This document shows, piece by piece, positions 44,451 through 53,390 of a stretch of 64,000 nt of DNA. A model generated the notes under the pieces. That model had not been told where the DNA came from. It did no database searches and was given only the letters and a program-made list of their open reading frames with translations. Both the position numbers and the translations under genes were made by a program. Positions within the stretch are counted from its first letter, which is position 1. Every line of letters begins with the position of its first letter. The DNA comes from Ferribacterium limneticum (lineage in GTDB: Bacteria; Pseudomonadota; Gammaproteobacteria; Burkholderiales; Rhodocyclaceae), in contig NZ_CP075189.1 in NCBI RefSeq assembly GCF_020510565.1, positions 62,001 to 126,000 on the forward strand, read 5' to 3'.

Positions 44451-46064
44451 CTAGAGCTTGAAGCGGGAAACCTGCTGGTTCAACTCGCCGGCCATGCCTT
44501 TCAGGCGTTCGGCCGAAGCGACGACGTCGCGCATGGCGCGGGCCCCTTCTTCGATCAGGTTGCGCACTACGCCAATGTGGGTCTGCATCGTTCCTTCGTT
44601 CTGATACTCGACGCTGATGGCATCGGTGATGCGCGCCACCACCTGTGTCACCTCGAGCGAACTGGTGTTCATCTGGTCGAAGGCGTCGCGCGCCTGGTTG
44701 GATAGCTGGACACTGCCATCGACCTGCCGCATGCCGGATTCCATGGCATCGACGGCGCGTGCCGTGCCGGTGTGGATGCTATCGACCATGGCGGAAATTT
44801 CGGCGGTCGATTTTGTCGTGCGTTCGGCCAGCTTGCGCACTTCGTCGGCGACCACGGCAAAGCCGCGCCCCTGTTCGCCGGCGCGTGCCGCTTCGATGGC
44901 GGCATTGAGGGCGAGCAGGTTGGTCTGGCTGGCGATGTCGGAGATGACGCCGAGGATCGAATTGATCTGGGCGGACAGCGTGCCCAGTTCGCGGATGTGG
45001 GTGGCCGTGACCTGCACCGAACTGGCCATCGATTTGGTTTCTTCGGCGGCCTTGCTGGCTAGCGCCGCGCCGCTGCCCGAGATTTTGCTCGACCCCTGAA
45101 CGATCTGCTCGGCTTCCCTGACGGCATTCATCACCTGGCCGAGGCTTTCGGAGAGCACTTCGCCATTGCTGACCATGTTGCGGGCGACATCCAGTTGCTG
45201 ATCGCTGCCGCTGGCTACCTGCGAGGTGGCCGACGCCATCTGGGTCGCCGTCTGGGCGACGTCGCTCGCATGCCTGGCCAGCGTGCTGACCAGTTCGCGC
45301 AGGTGCACCTGCATGGCAGCCAACCCGGCCAGCAGACTGTTACGGTCGTCATCGGCAATGGCGATCGGTTGCGTCAGGTCGCCGGTGGCGATCGCGTTGG
45401 CCACCTGACGGGCGTAGCCCGGCTCGCCGCCGAGTTGGCGGCGAACATAGGCCAGCGTGGTGATGACGCTGGCGATGCCGACCAGAATGGCCAACGCCGA
45501 CAGCGCCAGCACGATGTTGCCGGCCTGTTCGGCCTTGGCGGCCACTTCGTGGCGCTGGGCATCGGTGGCCTTGTCGATGACCTCGAGGTCATCAAGCAGG
45601 GCCTTCTTCAAGGCCCGCCAGGCGGGCGTTTCCTTGCTGTTGATCAGGGTCTTCGCGTCATCCGTGCGGCCCGCCTTGATGGCGGCGAGAACTTCAGTCT
45701 GGGCATCGGCCTGGGCTTTGGCGAGGGGTCCGAGGCGGGCCAGCGAAGTGCTGAAGCCGTCGACGGACGCGGCGGCGCTGGTGGCGCGTTCGCGCGCCGC
45801 GGCGAAGTCCTTGCGGGCTTTTTCGAGATTGTCGAAAGCCTTGGGATTGCTCGGGTCGAGGACAATGTTGCGCAACGCCTGGCCCATTTGCAGCCCCTGG
45901 CTGTACATATCCTGATAGCCGTGCTGCAGGGCACCGATGCCATCGAGGAAGCTGCCGAAGCGGGCCGATGTGCTGCGCAGGCCGCTGTTGGCGACAACAA
46001 CGGCGGCAATGAAAGCGGCCATGATCAAGGCCATGCCAAGCAACAGTCGGTTACGGAAACTCAT
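44451..46064 (-). CDS. Methyl-accepting chemotaxis protein
   Basis: 537 residues. First membrane helix at residues 8-28, a periplasmic four-helix ligand domain to about residue 188, second helix near 190-210, HAMP, then a coiled-coil signalling domain. The hairpin tip [38 protein letters not shown] near residue 380 is the universal MCP signature. Signals to CheA/CheW, which are not in the window. Ligand unknown. Confidence 0.94.
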   Translation of the reverse strand: MSFRNRLLLGMALIMAAFIAAVVVANSGLRSTSARFGSFLDGIGALQHGYQDMYSQGLQMGQALRNIVLDPSNPKAFDNLEKARKDFAAARERATSAAASVDGFSTSLARLGPLAKAQADAQTEVLAAIKAGRTDDAKTLINSKETPAWRALKKALLDDLEVIDKATDAQRHEVAAKAEQAGNIVLALSALAILVGIASVITTLAYVRRQLGGEPGYARQVANAIATGDLTQPIAIADDDRNSLLAGLAAMQVHLRELVSTLARHASDVAQTATQMASATSQVASGSDQQLDVARNMVSNGEVLSESLGQVMNAVREAEQIVQGSSKISGSGAALASKAAEETKSMASSVQVTATHIRELGTLSAQINSILGVISDIASQTNLLALNAAIEAARAGEQGRGFAVVADEVRKLAERTTKSTAEISAMVDSIHTGTARAVDAMESGMRQVDGSVQLSNQARDAFDQMNTSSLEVTQVVARITDAISVEYQNEGTMQTHIGVVRNLIEEGARAMRDVVASAERLKGMAGELNQQVSRFKL

Positions 46065-46130
46065 GGCCCTACCCCTTTTGTAATATTAGGGTTTCATTGT
46101 ACGGCCACCGTTTTGCAACAGCCAGCCAGT

Positions 46131-47045
46131 TTAGCCGGCGGTGATCATTCCATCGTTGAGCCTGAGGGCATTGACCAGCAGCAGTTCGCGTTCGAGGCCG
46201 GCGACCAGGCGCTCGTCGGAGAGATTCAGAAAGCGGGCGTTGACGTCGACGGCGAACGGTAGCGAGAGCACGAAGGCGGGAAAGTCGGCTTTCGGCAACT
46301 GGCGTTTTTCCATCATCGCGAAGGAGACGATGACCTTGATGGCATGCCAGGCCAGTTGCCCGATATTGCTGCGGAAGTTGCCAAGGCGCCGGAAAGCCCG
46401 TTCAAAAGCGGCGTCCACCGTGGAAAACGGCTTGCCGTGGCCGGGAATGACGATGTCGATGGGCAGCCGGGCGAGCATTTCGAGGGTTTCCTGCGTGCTG
46501 GCCAGGCCGTCGGCTTCGCCGAGCAGTTCCGGGAAGATGACGCCGAAGCCGTTTTCCCAGAGGGCATCGCCGGAAATCAGGATGCGCTTTTCCGGGTTGT
46601 AATAGGCCAGCGCCTCCATGTCGTGGCCGGGAACGGCCAGTGCCTGCCAGTTGAGGCCGCCCATTTCGATTTCGTGGTTGGCGTCGATCAGGCTGTCGTG
46701 CTGGAAGCGGGCGCTTTGCTGGCCGAGAGGGGAGAGCAGCAGAGCATCCTTGTCCCACTCGGCAATGGCCGCGTGCAGGCCGGCCGGGACGATGATCTCG
46801 CAGTCAAAGGCGGCCTTGAGCGCGGCATTGCCGCCGATGTGGTCGGAATGCGAGTGGGTGTTGATCAGCCGAGTCAGTTGGCGGCCGGCCAGGGCGTGAT
46901 GGACCAGTTGGACCGTCTGTTCGGCATGCGTGACGTAGCCACTATCGACCAGGGTGGCCTGATCGCCATCGAAAAACAGGATGTTGTTGGCCGACAGCCA
47001 GCCGCGCTCAAGGACGAGCAGGCTGGCCGGGAGGTCCGGGTTCAT
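46131..47045 (-). CDS. MBL-fold metallo-hydrolase
   Basis: 304 residues. Zinc motif NTHSHSDHIGG near residue 62 (HxHxDH), later His in VPGHDMEAL near 139, Asp in ISGDAL near 157 and VIPGHGKPFS near 200, so the active site is complete. A C-terminal helical part follows. Substrate unknown. Last in a chain of overlapping genes that begins with liuE; start overlaps the upstream gene by 4 bp. Confidence 0.88.
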   Translation of the reverse strand: MNPDLPASLLVLERGWLSANNILFFDGDQATLVDSGYVTHAEQTVQLVHHALAGRQLTRLINTHSHSDHIGGNAALKAAFDCEIIVPAGLHAAIAEWDKDALLLSPLGQQSARFQHDSLIDANHEIEMGGLNWQALAVPGHDMEALAYYNPEKRILISGDALWENGFGVIFPELLGEADGLASTQETLEMLARLPIDIVIPGHGKPFSTVDAAFERAFRRLGNFRSNIGQLAWHAIKVIVSFAMMEKRQLPKADFPAFVLSLPFAVDVNARFLNLSDERLVAGLERELLLVNALRLNDGMITAG

Positions 47046-47218
47046 TCCGGCTTTTCCGGGCTGCCATCACGATTGGCCGGCTGCGTTGTCGTTGGCACGA
47101 CCAGCTCGGCGACGATGTCCGGTGCGCTCAGCGGCGGCCGGCCGCAGCCGAGGCAATAGCCGGAATCGGGGTCGGCCATGCAGATGCCGACGCATTGGTA
47201 GAGTTCTTCGTCGTTCAT
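47042..47218 (-). CDS. Small DUF1289-like Cys protein
   Basis: 58 residues, short enough to be missed by many gene finders. Starts MNDEELYQCVGICMADPDSG, then YCLGCGRPP; four Cys (about residues 9, 13, 22 and 25) in a CxxxC...CxxC pattern like the DUF1289 family, suggesting a metal site. ATG overlaps the stop of the next DUF1289 gene (47215-47218), and its own TGA overlaps the metallo-hydrolase ATG, so the frame is bound in by coupling at both ends. Confidence 0.8.
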   Translation of the reverse strand: MNDEELYQCVGICMADPDSGYCLGCGRPPLSAPDIVAELVVPTTTQPANRDGSPEKPE

Positions 47219-47421
47219 TTTGTGTTGGTGTTGCTGCGACTATTGCATTCCTGCGGAGCCTGTTCGTGGCGTCGCCGGGCGACGTTGGCCAGGATGTGCT
47301 GCTGCCCGGCGTCGTCGAGGCGCGACCAGGCCGTGATTTCATCGATAGTGCGCAAGCAACCTTGGCACAGGCCGTTGCTCGCATCCATCTTGCAGATGTT
47401 GATGCAGGGTGAGGTGGTCAT
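47215..47421 (-). CDS. DUF1289-family protein
   Basis: 68 residues: SPCINICKMDASNGLCQGCLRTIDEITAWSRL is the family block, with Cys near 6, 10, 19 and 22, and IDEI..W following. Function unknown. It directly follows the gene at 47422 with no gap and overlaps the second DUF1289 gene, so two related small Cys proteins stand in tandem. Confidence 0.9.
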   Translation of the reverse strand: MTTSPCINICKMDASNGLCQGCLRTIDEITAWSRLDDAGQQHILANVARRRHEQAPQECNSRSNTNTK

Positions 47422-48411
47422 TTAAATGAGCATGAAGCGGTGTTGCTGGTCGCGGACCATTTCAACGGCTTCGAGGGCTTCGTCGCGACTGATTCTGGCC
47501 AGCATGGCCAGATGAAGACGGCGGTCACGGGCAGTTAGTTCCGGGAAGTTGAGCGTATGGGCGTTGATATCCTCGTTGCCGTCGTCGGAAACAATGCCCT
47601 GACGGTCGACCGTGATGCTGACCGGCGTCAGGTGCAGGGCCTCTTCGGGCGACTTGAGGTAGTCGGCCAGCGCGTGGACCAGATGCTCGGGCATCAGCGA
47701 TTCGGCGGTGTGGCGCAGTTTGGTGTCGAGCTCGGCGAGGTGACGGGTGCCGACTTCCAGGGCATGGTCGCCCGAGGTGCCGCGCAGGATGGTGAGGTGG
47801 GCGCGTTCGACCGAGACATCGGCACGCAGGCCTTCGCGCTCGTCGCGCAGGGCTTTCACATGGGCGTGGAAGGTATGGAGCAGGCTTTCGAGCGCCTTGC
47901 AGCGCAGGCCGTGTCGGGTGGCGTCGAGCTGGCAGCTCGGCTCGATCAGCGTCTGGCCGGAGAAAAAGAGCACGAGCTGGGGGACGTCGTTGCGGATGAC
48001 ATCGCCTTGTTGCGCCATGCCGAGCTGCTTTTTCTGTTGCCGGCGGGCGGCGAACATGGCGTAGAAATACTCGTTTTCCCAGCTGCATGGCTCGGCGAGA
48101 AAATCGCGCACGGCCTGGCTGCGGCCGAGCATCTGGTCGATGTCGCCGGCCGTGGCGAACAGCGCGTGCACCAGCGGATCGTTGGCGAAGGCCTTGCGGT
48201 TGATGTCGATCGGGCCGGGCAGCGAGGCGACCAGCCCGTCGCAGTAACCCAGCGCGTATTCAACCGGGCCGCTCAGGTGCTTTTCGAAACCGGGGGCAGC
48301 CTTGAGCATCGGGTCCACCATCTCGGCCACCCGGTCGAGCGCCTTGCGCAAGGACGGGTCGAGCGGCGGCGCGGGCTTGAGAAAATCGGCTACGGTGGAA
48401 AGAAGGCTCAC
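47422..48411 (-). CDS. Conserved-looking protein of unknown function
   Basis: 329 residues from GTG 48411, which overlaps the liuE stop by 4 bp (GTGA); TTG 48426 would add five residues. Mostly helical and soluble, no signal peptide or membrane segment. Visible features: [22 protein letters not shown] near the N-terminus, [21 protein letters not shown] near residue 120, and a C-terminal [21 protein letters not shown] do not recognise a domain. Its place between leucine degradation and DUF1289 genes gives no clear role. Confidence 0.8.
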   Translation of the reverse strand: MSLLSTVADFLKPAPPLDPSLRKALDRVAEMVDPMLKAAPGFEKHLSGPVEYALGYCDGLVASLPGPIDINRKAFANDPLVHALFATAGDIDQMLGRSQAVRDFLAEPCSWENEYFYAMFAARRQQKKQLGMAQQGDVIRNDVPQLVLFFSGQTLIEPSCQLDATRHGLRCKALESLLHTFHAHVKALRDEREGLRADVSVERAHLTILRGTSGDHALEVGTRHLAELDTKLRHTAESLMPEHLVHALADYLKSPEEALHLTPVSITVDRQGIVSDDGNEDINAHTLNFPELTARDRRLHLAMLARISRDEALEAVEMVRDQQHRFMLI

Positions 48412-49313
48412 TCGGACCTGGCACAAAGGGCCCGGCCGGCTTTGGCGCCATTCGGGCGGTTGATGGCGCTGGAAATCCAGTCGCCGACAATTGCCAGTTT
48501 AGCCAGATCGATGCCGGTTTCAATGCCCATGCCTTGCAATAGATAAACAACGTCCTCAGTCGCCACGTTGCCGGAGGCGCCTTTGGCGTAGGGACAGCCG
48601 CCGAGGCCGGCGATCGAGCTGTCGAAGACGGCCATGCCCATCTGCAGTGAGGCGTAGATGTTGGCGACAGCCATGCCGTAGGTGTCGTGGTAATGGCCGG
48701 CCAGTTTTTCGATGGGGAGGAGTTTGGCGCAGGCTTCGATCAGGCGTTTGATGGAAGCCGGATTGCCGACGCCGATGGTGTCGCCGAGCGAGACTTCGTA
48801 ACAACCCATGTCGAACAGGGTTTTGGCGACTTCGGCAGCTTTTTTCGGGTCGATGGCGCCTTCATACGGACAGCCGACGACGCAGGAAACGTAGCCGCGG
48901 ACCGGAATTTCCAGTGCCGAGGCAGCCGAAACGATGGGTTCGAAGCGTTTCAGGCTCTCGGCAATCGAGCAATTGATGTTTTTTTGGGAAAAAATCTCGG
49001 AGGCAGCGCCGAAAATGGCGACTTCGGTCGCGCCGGCTTCAATGGCCGCATCAAAACCTTGCAAATTTGGCGTTAAAACCGGGTAGACCGTAGCAGCGTG
49101 GCGTTTGATGCCGCGCATGACCGCCGCGTTGTCGCCCATCTGCGGCACCCATTTTGGCGAGACGAAGGAGGTCGACTCGATGACGCGCAGGCCGACATCG
49201 GCCAGGCGTTCGATCAGTTCGATCTTGATCGCCGTCGGGACCACCTGCGCCTCATTCTGCAACCCGTCGCGCGGGCCGACTTCGACGATTTTTACCTTGC
49301 TGGGCAGCTTCAT
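48408..49313 (-). CDS. liuE: Hydroxymethylglutaryl-CoA lyase
   Basis: 301 residues. Last step of leucine breakdown: HMG-CoA to acetoacetate and acetyl-Co[15 protein letters not shown] at the N-terminus, [13 protein letters not shown], the GDTIGVGNP metal-site block and the catalytic-Cys loop [24 protein letters not shown] near residue 265. Same direction as liuD with 47 bp between, which hold a hairpin. A weak motif-like stretch (49066-49093) is too decayed to count. Confidence 0.94.
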   Translation of the reverse strand: MKLPSKVKIVEVGPRDGLQNEAQVVPTAIKIELIERLADVGLRVIESTSFVSPKWVPQMGDNAAVMRGIKRHAATVYPVLTPNLQGFDAAIEAGATEVAIFGAASEIFSQKNINCSIAESLKRFEPIVSAASALEIPVRGYVSCVVGCPYEGAIDPKKAAEVAKTLFDMGCYEVSLGDTIGVGNPASIKRLIEACAKLLPIEKLAGHYHDTYGMAVANIYASLQMGMAVFDSSIAGLGGCPYAKGASGNVATEDVVYLLQGMGIETGIDLAKLAIVGDWISSAINRPNGAKAGRALCARSE

Positions 49314-49331
49314 GGGGGTACCTCGTTAACT

Positions 49332-49352
49332 CCCTCCCCTTCAAGGGGAGGG
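49332..49352. repeat. CCCTCCCCTT hairpin between liuD and liuE
   Basis: CCCTCCCCTTCAAGGGGAGG is a near-perfect palindrome. The same sequence recurs twice in the element at 58383-58486, so it is a small dispersed repeat. It may reduce read-through into liuE. Confidence 0.7.
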
Positions 49353-49360
49353 AACTTGGT

Positions 49361-51358
49361 TTAGTTCGGCTCGAATTCGACCAGTTCGGCTCCATCGGCC
49401 ACCTGCTCGCCGGCAGCGTAGCAGAAAGTCTTGACGGTTCCGGCGGCGGGGGCGGTGATGGTGTGCTCCATTTTCATGGCTTCGAGGATGAGCAGCGGTG
49501 CGCCTTTTTCGACCTTCTGGCCGGGCTGGGCGAGCAGGGCGACGACCTTGCCGGGCATCGGTGCGGTCAGGCCGCCGCCTTGGGCACCGCCGGCTTCGAC
49601 CAGGTGTAGTGGATCGTCGCGGAGAAGTGAGTACGTGCTTCCGTTGAGGAAGATGCTGCGTTTTTCATCGACGGCGACAACGCTGGCCATCAGGCGACGG
49701 TCGTCGAGTTCGACGGCAAAGCGGTCGCCTTCGAGTTTCTTGCCACGGGCCAGCGTGGTCTGGCCGTTGATGGTGATCTGCCATTTGTCGCCTTGGTAGC
49801 GCACCATGGCTTCGATCAGGCTGTCGCCGTCGCGGAAGCCGATCAGGCGGGCGGCCGACAGGTTCATGCGCCAGCCGTCGCGGGCATGCCACGGCGAGCA
49901 GGGGTCGCCGCTGTTTTTGGCTGCTTGTTTGGCTTCGTGCTGTTCCCAGAGTAGTTCGCCGACCGTGGCGACGAGCAGGGCATCGCGCGGCACGGCCTGG
50001 GCGGCGGGGAAAAGGAATTCCTTCTGGCGTTCGATCAGCCCGGTGTCGAGGTCGGCACTAGCAAAGGCCGGACAGGCGACGAGGCGGGAGAGGAAATCGA
50101 CGTTGGTGGTGACGCCGGCCACCTGATAGTCGGCCAGCGCCTTGCGCATGCGGGCCAGGGCGGCGTCGCGATGCTCGTCCCAGACGATGAGCTTGGCGAT
50201 CATCGGGTCGTAGAAAGGCGTGATTTCGTCGCCTTCCTCGACGCCGGTATCGACGCGGACATTGAGGCTTTCGGCCGGCGGCGACAGACGGACGAGCTTG
50301 CCGGTCGACGGCAGGAAGCCCTTGTTGGTGTCCTCTGCGTAGATGCGGGCTTCGAGGGCGTGGCCGCGAATCTGCAGCTGTTCCTGGGCGAGCGGTAGCG
50401 GCTGGCCGGCGGCGACGCGCAATTGCCATTCGACGAGGTCCTGCCCGGTGATCATTTCGGTGACCGGGTGCTCGACCTGCAGGCGGGTGTTCATTTCCAT
50501 GAAATAGAACGAACCGTCCTGATTGGCGATGAATTCGACCGTACCGGCGCCGACGTAACCGACGGCTTTGGCGGCGGCGACGGCGGCCTTGCCCATCTCA
50601 TGGCGGCGCGCATCGGTCATGCCGGGGGCGGGGGCTTCTTCGAGCACCTTCTGGTGGCGGCGTTGCACCGAGCAGTCGCGTTCGAAGAGATAGACGCAAT
50701 CGCCCTGCGTGTCGGCGAAGACCTGGATTTCGATGTGGCGCGGCTTGGTGATGTATTTCTCGATGAGCACGTGCTCGTTGCCGAAGCTGGAGGCGGCTTC
50801 GCGTTTGCACGAGGCGAGGGAGTCGGGGAAATCCTCGCTCTTTTCGACGAGGCGCATGCCCTTGCCGCCGCCGCCCGCTGCCGCCTTGATCAGCACCGGG
50901 TAGCCGATGGCGTCGGCTTCCTTGTGCAGCAGTTCCGGCGTCTGGTCGTCGCCGTGGTAGCCCGGGGTGAGCGGTACGGCGGCCTTGCCCATCAGTTTCT
51001 TGGCTTCGGATTTCGAGCCCATGGCGCGAATGGCCGAGGCTGGCGGGCCGATGAAGGCGATGCCGTTGGCGGCCAGCGCATCGGCAAAATCGGCGTTTTC
51101 GGACAGGAAACCGTAGCCGGGATGGACAGCCTGGGCGCCGGTGCGCTTGCAGGCGTCGACGATCTTGTCGGCGACGAGGTAGGACTCGCGGGCGGCGGCC
51201 GGGCCGAGCAAGACAGCTTCGTCGGCGAGGCGGACATGGCGGGCGTTGGCATCGGCTTCGGAATAGACGGCGACGGTGCGGATGCCCATGCGGCGAGCGG
51301 TCTTGATGACGCGGCAGGCTATTTCTCCGCGGTTAGCAATGAGGATCTTGTTAAACAT
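49361..51358 (-). CDS. liuD: Methylcrotonyl-CoA carboxylase, biotin carboxylase/biotin-carrier subunit
   Basis: 665 residues. Carboxylates biotin with ATP and bicarbonate for 3-methylcrotonyl-CoA carboxylase. Biotin carboxylase domain: MFNKILIANRGEIACRVIKTA, AAAGGGGKGMRLVE near residue 160, YFMEMNTRLQVEHPVTE near 285. A BT-like linker follows, and the biotinyl Lys is in LILEAMKMEHTITAP near residue 628. liuB and liuC lie nearby, which favours the methylcrotonyl over the acetyl or propionyl substrate. 3 bp after liuC. Confidence 0.94.
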   Translation of the reverse strand: MFNKILIANRGEIACRVIKTARRMGIRTVAVYSEADANARHVRLADEAVLLGPAAARESYLVADKIVDACKRTGAQAVHPGYGFLSENADFADALAANGIAFIGPPASAIRAMGSKSEAKKLMGKAAVPLTPGYHGDDQTPELLHKEADAIGYPVLIKAAAGGGGKGMRLVEKSEDFPDSLASCKREAASSFGNEHVLIEKYITKPRHIEIQVFADTQGDCVYLFERDCSVQRRHQKVLEEAPAPGMTDARRHEMGKAAVAAAKAVGYVGAGTVEFIANQDGSFYFMEMNTRLQVEHPVTEMITGQDLVEWQLRVAAGQPLPLAQEQLQIRGHALEARIYAEDTNKGFLPSTGKLVRLSPPAESLNVRVDTGVEEGDEITPFYDPMIAKLIVWDEHRDAALARMRKALADYQVAGVTTNVDFLSRLVACPAFASADLDTGLIERQKEFLFPAAQAVPRDALLVATVGELLWEQHEAKQAAKNSGDPCSPWHARDGWRMNLSAARLIGFRDGDSLIEAMVRYQGDKWQITINGQTTLARGKKLEGDRFAVELDDRRLMASVVAVDEKRSIFLNGSTYSLLRDDPLHLVEAGGAQGGGLTAPMPGKVVALLAQPGQKVEKGAPLLILEAMKMEHTITAPAAGTVKTFCYAAGEQVADGAELVEFEPN

Positions 51359-51361
51359 GGC

Positions 51362-52150
51362 TTATTCCCCAATCCAGTTGGGCTGACGTTTATCCAAAAA
51401 GGCGGCAATGCCTTCGCGGGCTTCCGGCGTGGCGCGGAGGTGGGCGATGCGGTGGGCGGTGTCATCGACCAGCGTGTCGTTGATCGGCCGGCCGTTGACA
51501 GCGCGGATCAGGTCCTTGGCGGCGGCGTGGGAAAGCGGGCCACCTTGCAGCAGCGAGGCGACGATTTCCTGCACCTTGGCATCGAGCTGTTCCGGCTCGA
51601 CGGCTTCATGAACGAGGCCGATTTCGCGGGCGCGGGTGGCATCGATGCGTTCGGCCGACTGGAAGTAGCGGTAAGCCTGCCGGGCGCCGATGGCGCGCAG
51701 CACGTACGGCGAAATGGCCGAGGGGATGATGCCGAACTTGACTTCGGAAGTGGCGAAGACGGCCTTGGTCGAGGCGACGGCGATGTCGCAGGCGGCAGCC
51801 AGACCCATGCCGCCACCGAGCGCGGCACCCTGGACGCGGGCGATGGTCGGCTTCTTCATCTCGGCCAGCACGCGGAGCATGCGGGCGAGGGCGCGGGCGT
51901 CGTTGAGGTTGTCGTCGAGGCCGTTGTTGGCGGCGCGCTTCATCCAGTTGAGGTCGGCGCCGGCGGAGAAGCTCTTGCCGCGGCCGGCCAGGATGACGAC
52001 GCGGACATCTTTGTCTTCGTCGAGGGCGATGCAGGCGGCGGTGAGTTCGGCGATGAGGGTTTCGTCGAAGGCATTGTGGAGGTCGGGGCGGTTCATCCAG
52101 ATGGTGGCGACCGGGCCGGTGAGTTGTATTTCCAGGGCTTGGAAGGGCAT
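51362..52150 (-). CDS. liuC: Methylglutaconyl-CoA hydratase (enoyl-CoA hydratase family)
   Basis: 262 residues with the crotonase fold: oxyanion-hole blocks FSAGADLNWMKRAAN near residue 61 and AALGGGMGLAAACDIAVAST near residue 105. The neighbours liuD, liuB and liuE point to 3-methylglutaconyl-CoA hydration rather than general beta-oxidation. Confidence 0.9.
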   Translation of the reverse strand: MPFQALEIQLTGPVATIWMNRPDLHNAFDETLIAELTAACIALDEDKDVRVVILAGRGKSFSAGADLNWMKRAANNGLDDNLNDARALARMLRVLAEMKKPTIARVQGAALGGGMGLAAACDIAVASTKAVFATSEVKFGIIPSAISPYVLRAIGARQAYRYFQSAERIDATRAREIGLVHEAVEPEQLDAKVQEIVASLLQGGPLSHAAAKDLIRAVNGRPINDTLVDDTAHRIAHLRATPEAREGIAAFLDKRQPNWIGE

Positions 52151-52211
52151 TTTGTTTGTCTCGGTTTTGTTATTTGGTTTTGCTGAATTGGCGTTGTTTT
52201 CCGCGCTTGAG

Positions 52212-52406
52212 GCGCGTCTTACTTTCTTCTTGCTTCGCCAAGAAGAAAGTAAGCAAAGAAGAAGGCGACCCTGGGTCGGTGCCGGCTACGCCGGTTCCCT
52301 GCGCTACTCGGGACTGGCGGGGGCTGCGGAACTCGGGCTTCGCCCTCAGACAGTCCTCGCCCTTTTTCCGCCAGCCCCTGCGTTGCTCGGCACCTCTCAA
52401 GGGGCC
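52212..52406 (+). repeat. Inverted repeat element, left copy
   Basis: About 190 bp, beginning with the hairpin CTTACTTTCTTCTTGCTTCG..CAAGAAGAAAGTAAG, then GGCGACCCTGGGTCGG, GCGCTACTCGGGACTGG, and ending near TGCGTTGCTCGGCACC. An inverted related copy lies at 52515-52699. Frames read through it look like spurious repeat-derived proteins. The non-coding stretch 52151-52762 holds these two copies and one dispersed motif, and nothing else I can see. Confidence 0.8.
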
Positions 52407-52435
52407 CGGTAAGGCGTCCACGCTGAGCCAGTGGA

Positions 52436-52474
52436 TTTCATTTTTGGGCTTTTTTTCCGGTTGACCGTGGGAAT
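52436..52474 (+). repeat. Dispersed motif, copy 15 (between the inverted repeat copies)
   Basis: Tracts ATTTCATTTTTGGG and CTTTTTTTCC with perfect core CCGGTTGACCGTGG at 52457-52470, then GAAT. The closest match to the consensus in the window. Confidence 0.88.
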
Positions 52475-52514
52475 CTGTTTTTTGGGGCAAAACGCTTGAA
52501 CATGGACGTTTTTG

Positions 52515-52699
52515 GGGCCCCCGTGGAAGGCGCTGAGCAACGCAGGCGGGCCGGGGGCAGTCGGCTTGCGTTGTCTGAGCCGCAGGCGAGTTTAGCAAGC
52601 CGCCCGGCCTGCCGAGTAGCGCAAGGAACCCGAAGGGCGCCGACCCTGGGGTCGCCTTTTCTTTGGCTACTTTCTTTTGGCGAAGCAAAAGAAAGTACG
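52515..52699 (-). repeat. Inverted repeat element, right copy
   Basis: Reverse complement relation to 52212-52406: on the minus strand it reads TACTTTCTTTTGCTTCG, GGCGACCCCAGGGTCGG, GCGCTACTCGGCAGGCC and TGCGTTGCTCAGCGCC in the same order. The copies differ at many positions, so they are not a recent duplication. Confidence 0.8.
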
Positions 52700-52762
52700 C
52701 CCGCCAACAAGGCGGAACCCCAAGCTCATTCAACGGAACCCCAAGCCAATTCGAGGAAACAA

Positions 52763-53386
52763 TCATTTAGAAACCCCCCTCCCCCGAATCAACCCAGCCA
52801 TCGGCTGCCCATCCAACGCCGCAATCAAACTCGCCTGATTAGCCGCCGGCTGATTCTGGCTAACCTTCCATTTCCCGACCAAGCGGTCGATGGCAATCTC
52901 AATCCCGACAATCGCCCCCAGCATCTTCCCGATGTAATCAGCCGGCGCATCATCAACCGCCCACGGACGTGGTAACCCGGCTTCGTGCTCAGCGGTCAGC
53001 GCATGCAACTGGGCCAAAAGCCACTCAGCATCGTCGATCAGGCGCAACTCGCCGTAGGCATGCACCGCCGTGTAATTCCAGGTTGGCACCACCTTGCCGT
53101 GCTCGGCCTTGGTGGCGTAGCCGGACGGGCTGATGTAGCAATCCGGACCTTTGAAAATAACGAGAATTTTCCGGTTGACCGTGGCATCAGCGGCCAGCGG
53201 ATTGGCCCGCGCAACGTGGCCGCGCAAGGTGCCGTTCGGGCCAGCGCTCGCGTCCAGATGCAACGGGATGTGGTTAGCCTCCAGCCCCTCCGCACCCTGC
53301 GTGACGACCGTGGCGAGCGGAAAGGCGCGCATCAGCTCGTGCATGACGCCGATGTCAGTTTCCGCAAAATGCTTGGGCAGATACAT
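52763..53386 (-). CDS. paiB: PaiB-family FMN-binding protein
   Basis: 207 residues with the FMN-binding split-barrel fold of PaiB: MYLPKHFAETDIGVMHELM, ANHIPLHLD, and CYISPSGYATKAEHGKVVPTWNYTAVHAYGEL near residue 83. Annotated in Bacillus as a negative regulator of protease and sporulation genes; in proteobacteria the role is unclear. It separates liuB from liuC. A dispersed motif copy codes DATVNRKILVIFKG, immediately before the conserved CYIS block. Confidence 0.88.
   Translation of the reverse strand: MYLPKHFAETDIGVMHELMRAFPLATVVTQGAEGLEANHIPLHLDASAGPNGTLRGHVARANPLAADATVNRKILVIFKGPDCYISPSGYATKAEHGKVVPTWNYTAVHAYGELRLIDDAEWLLAQLHALTAEHEAGLPRPWAVDDAPADYIGKMLGAIVGIEIAIDRLVGKWKVSQNQPAANQASLIAALDGQPMAGLIRGRGVSK
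53151..53187 (+). repeat. Dispersed motif, copy 16 (in paiB)
   Basis: Tracts TTGAAAATAACG and GAATTTTCC with perfect core CCGGTTGACCGTGG at 53171-53184. Reversed relative to the gene. Confidence 0.82.
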
Positions 53387-53390
53387 CGTC

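Noticed and set aside
49066..49093. Motif-like stretch in liuE
   Set aside because: Core decayed to CCGGGTAGACCGTAG; A/T tracts are present but too few core bases match to count it.
52156..52766. Open frames of about 100-200 residues over the inverted repeats
   Set aside because: They arise from the repeat elements on both strands and do not look like proteins.
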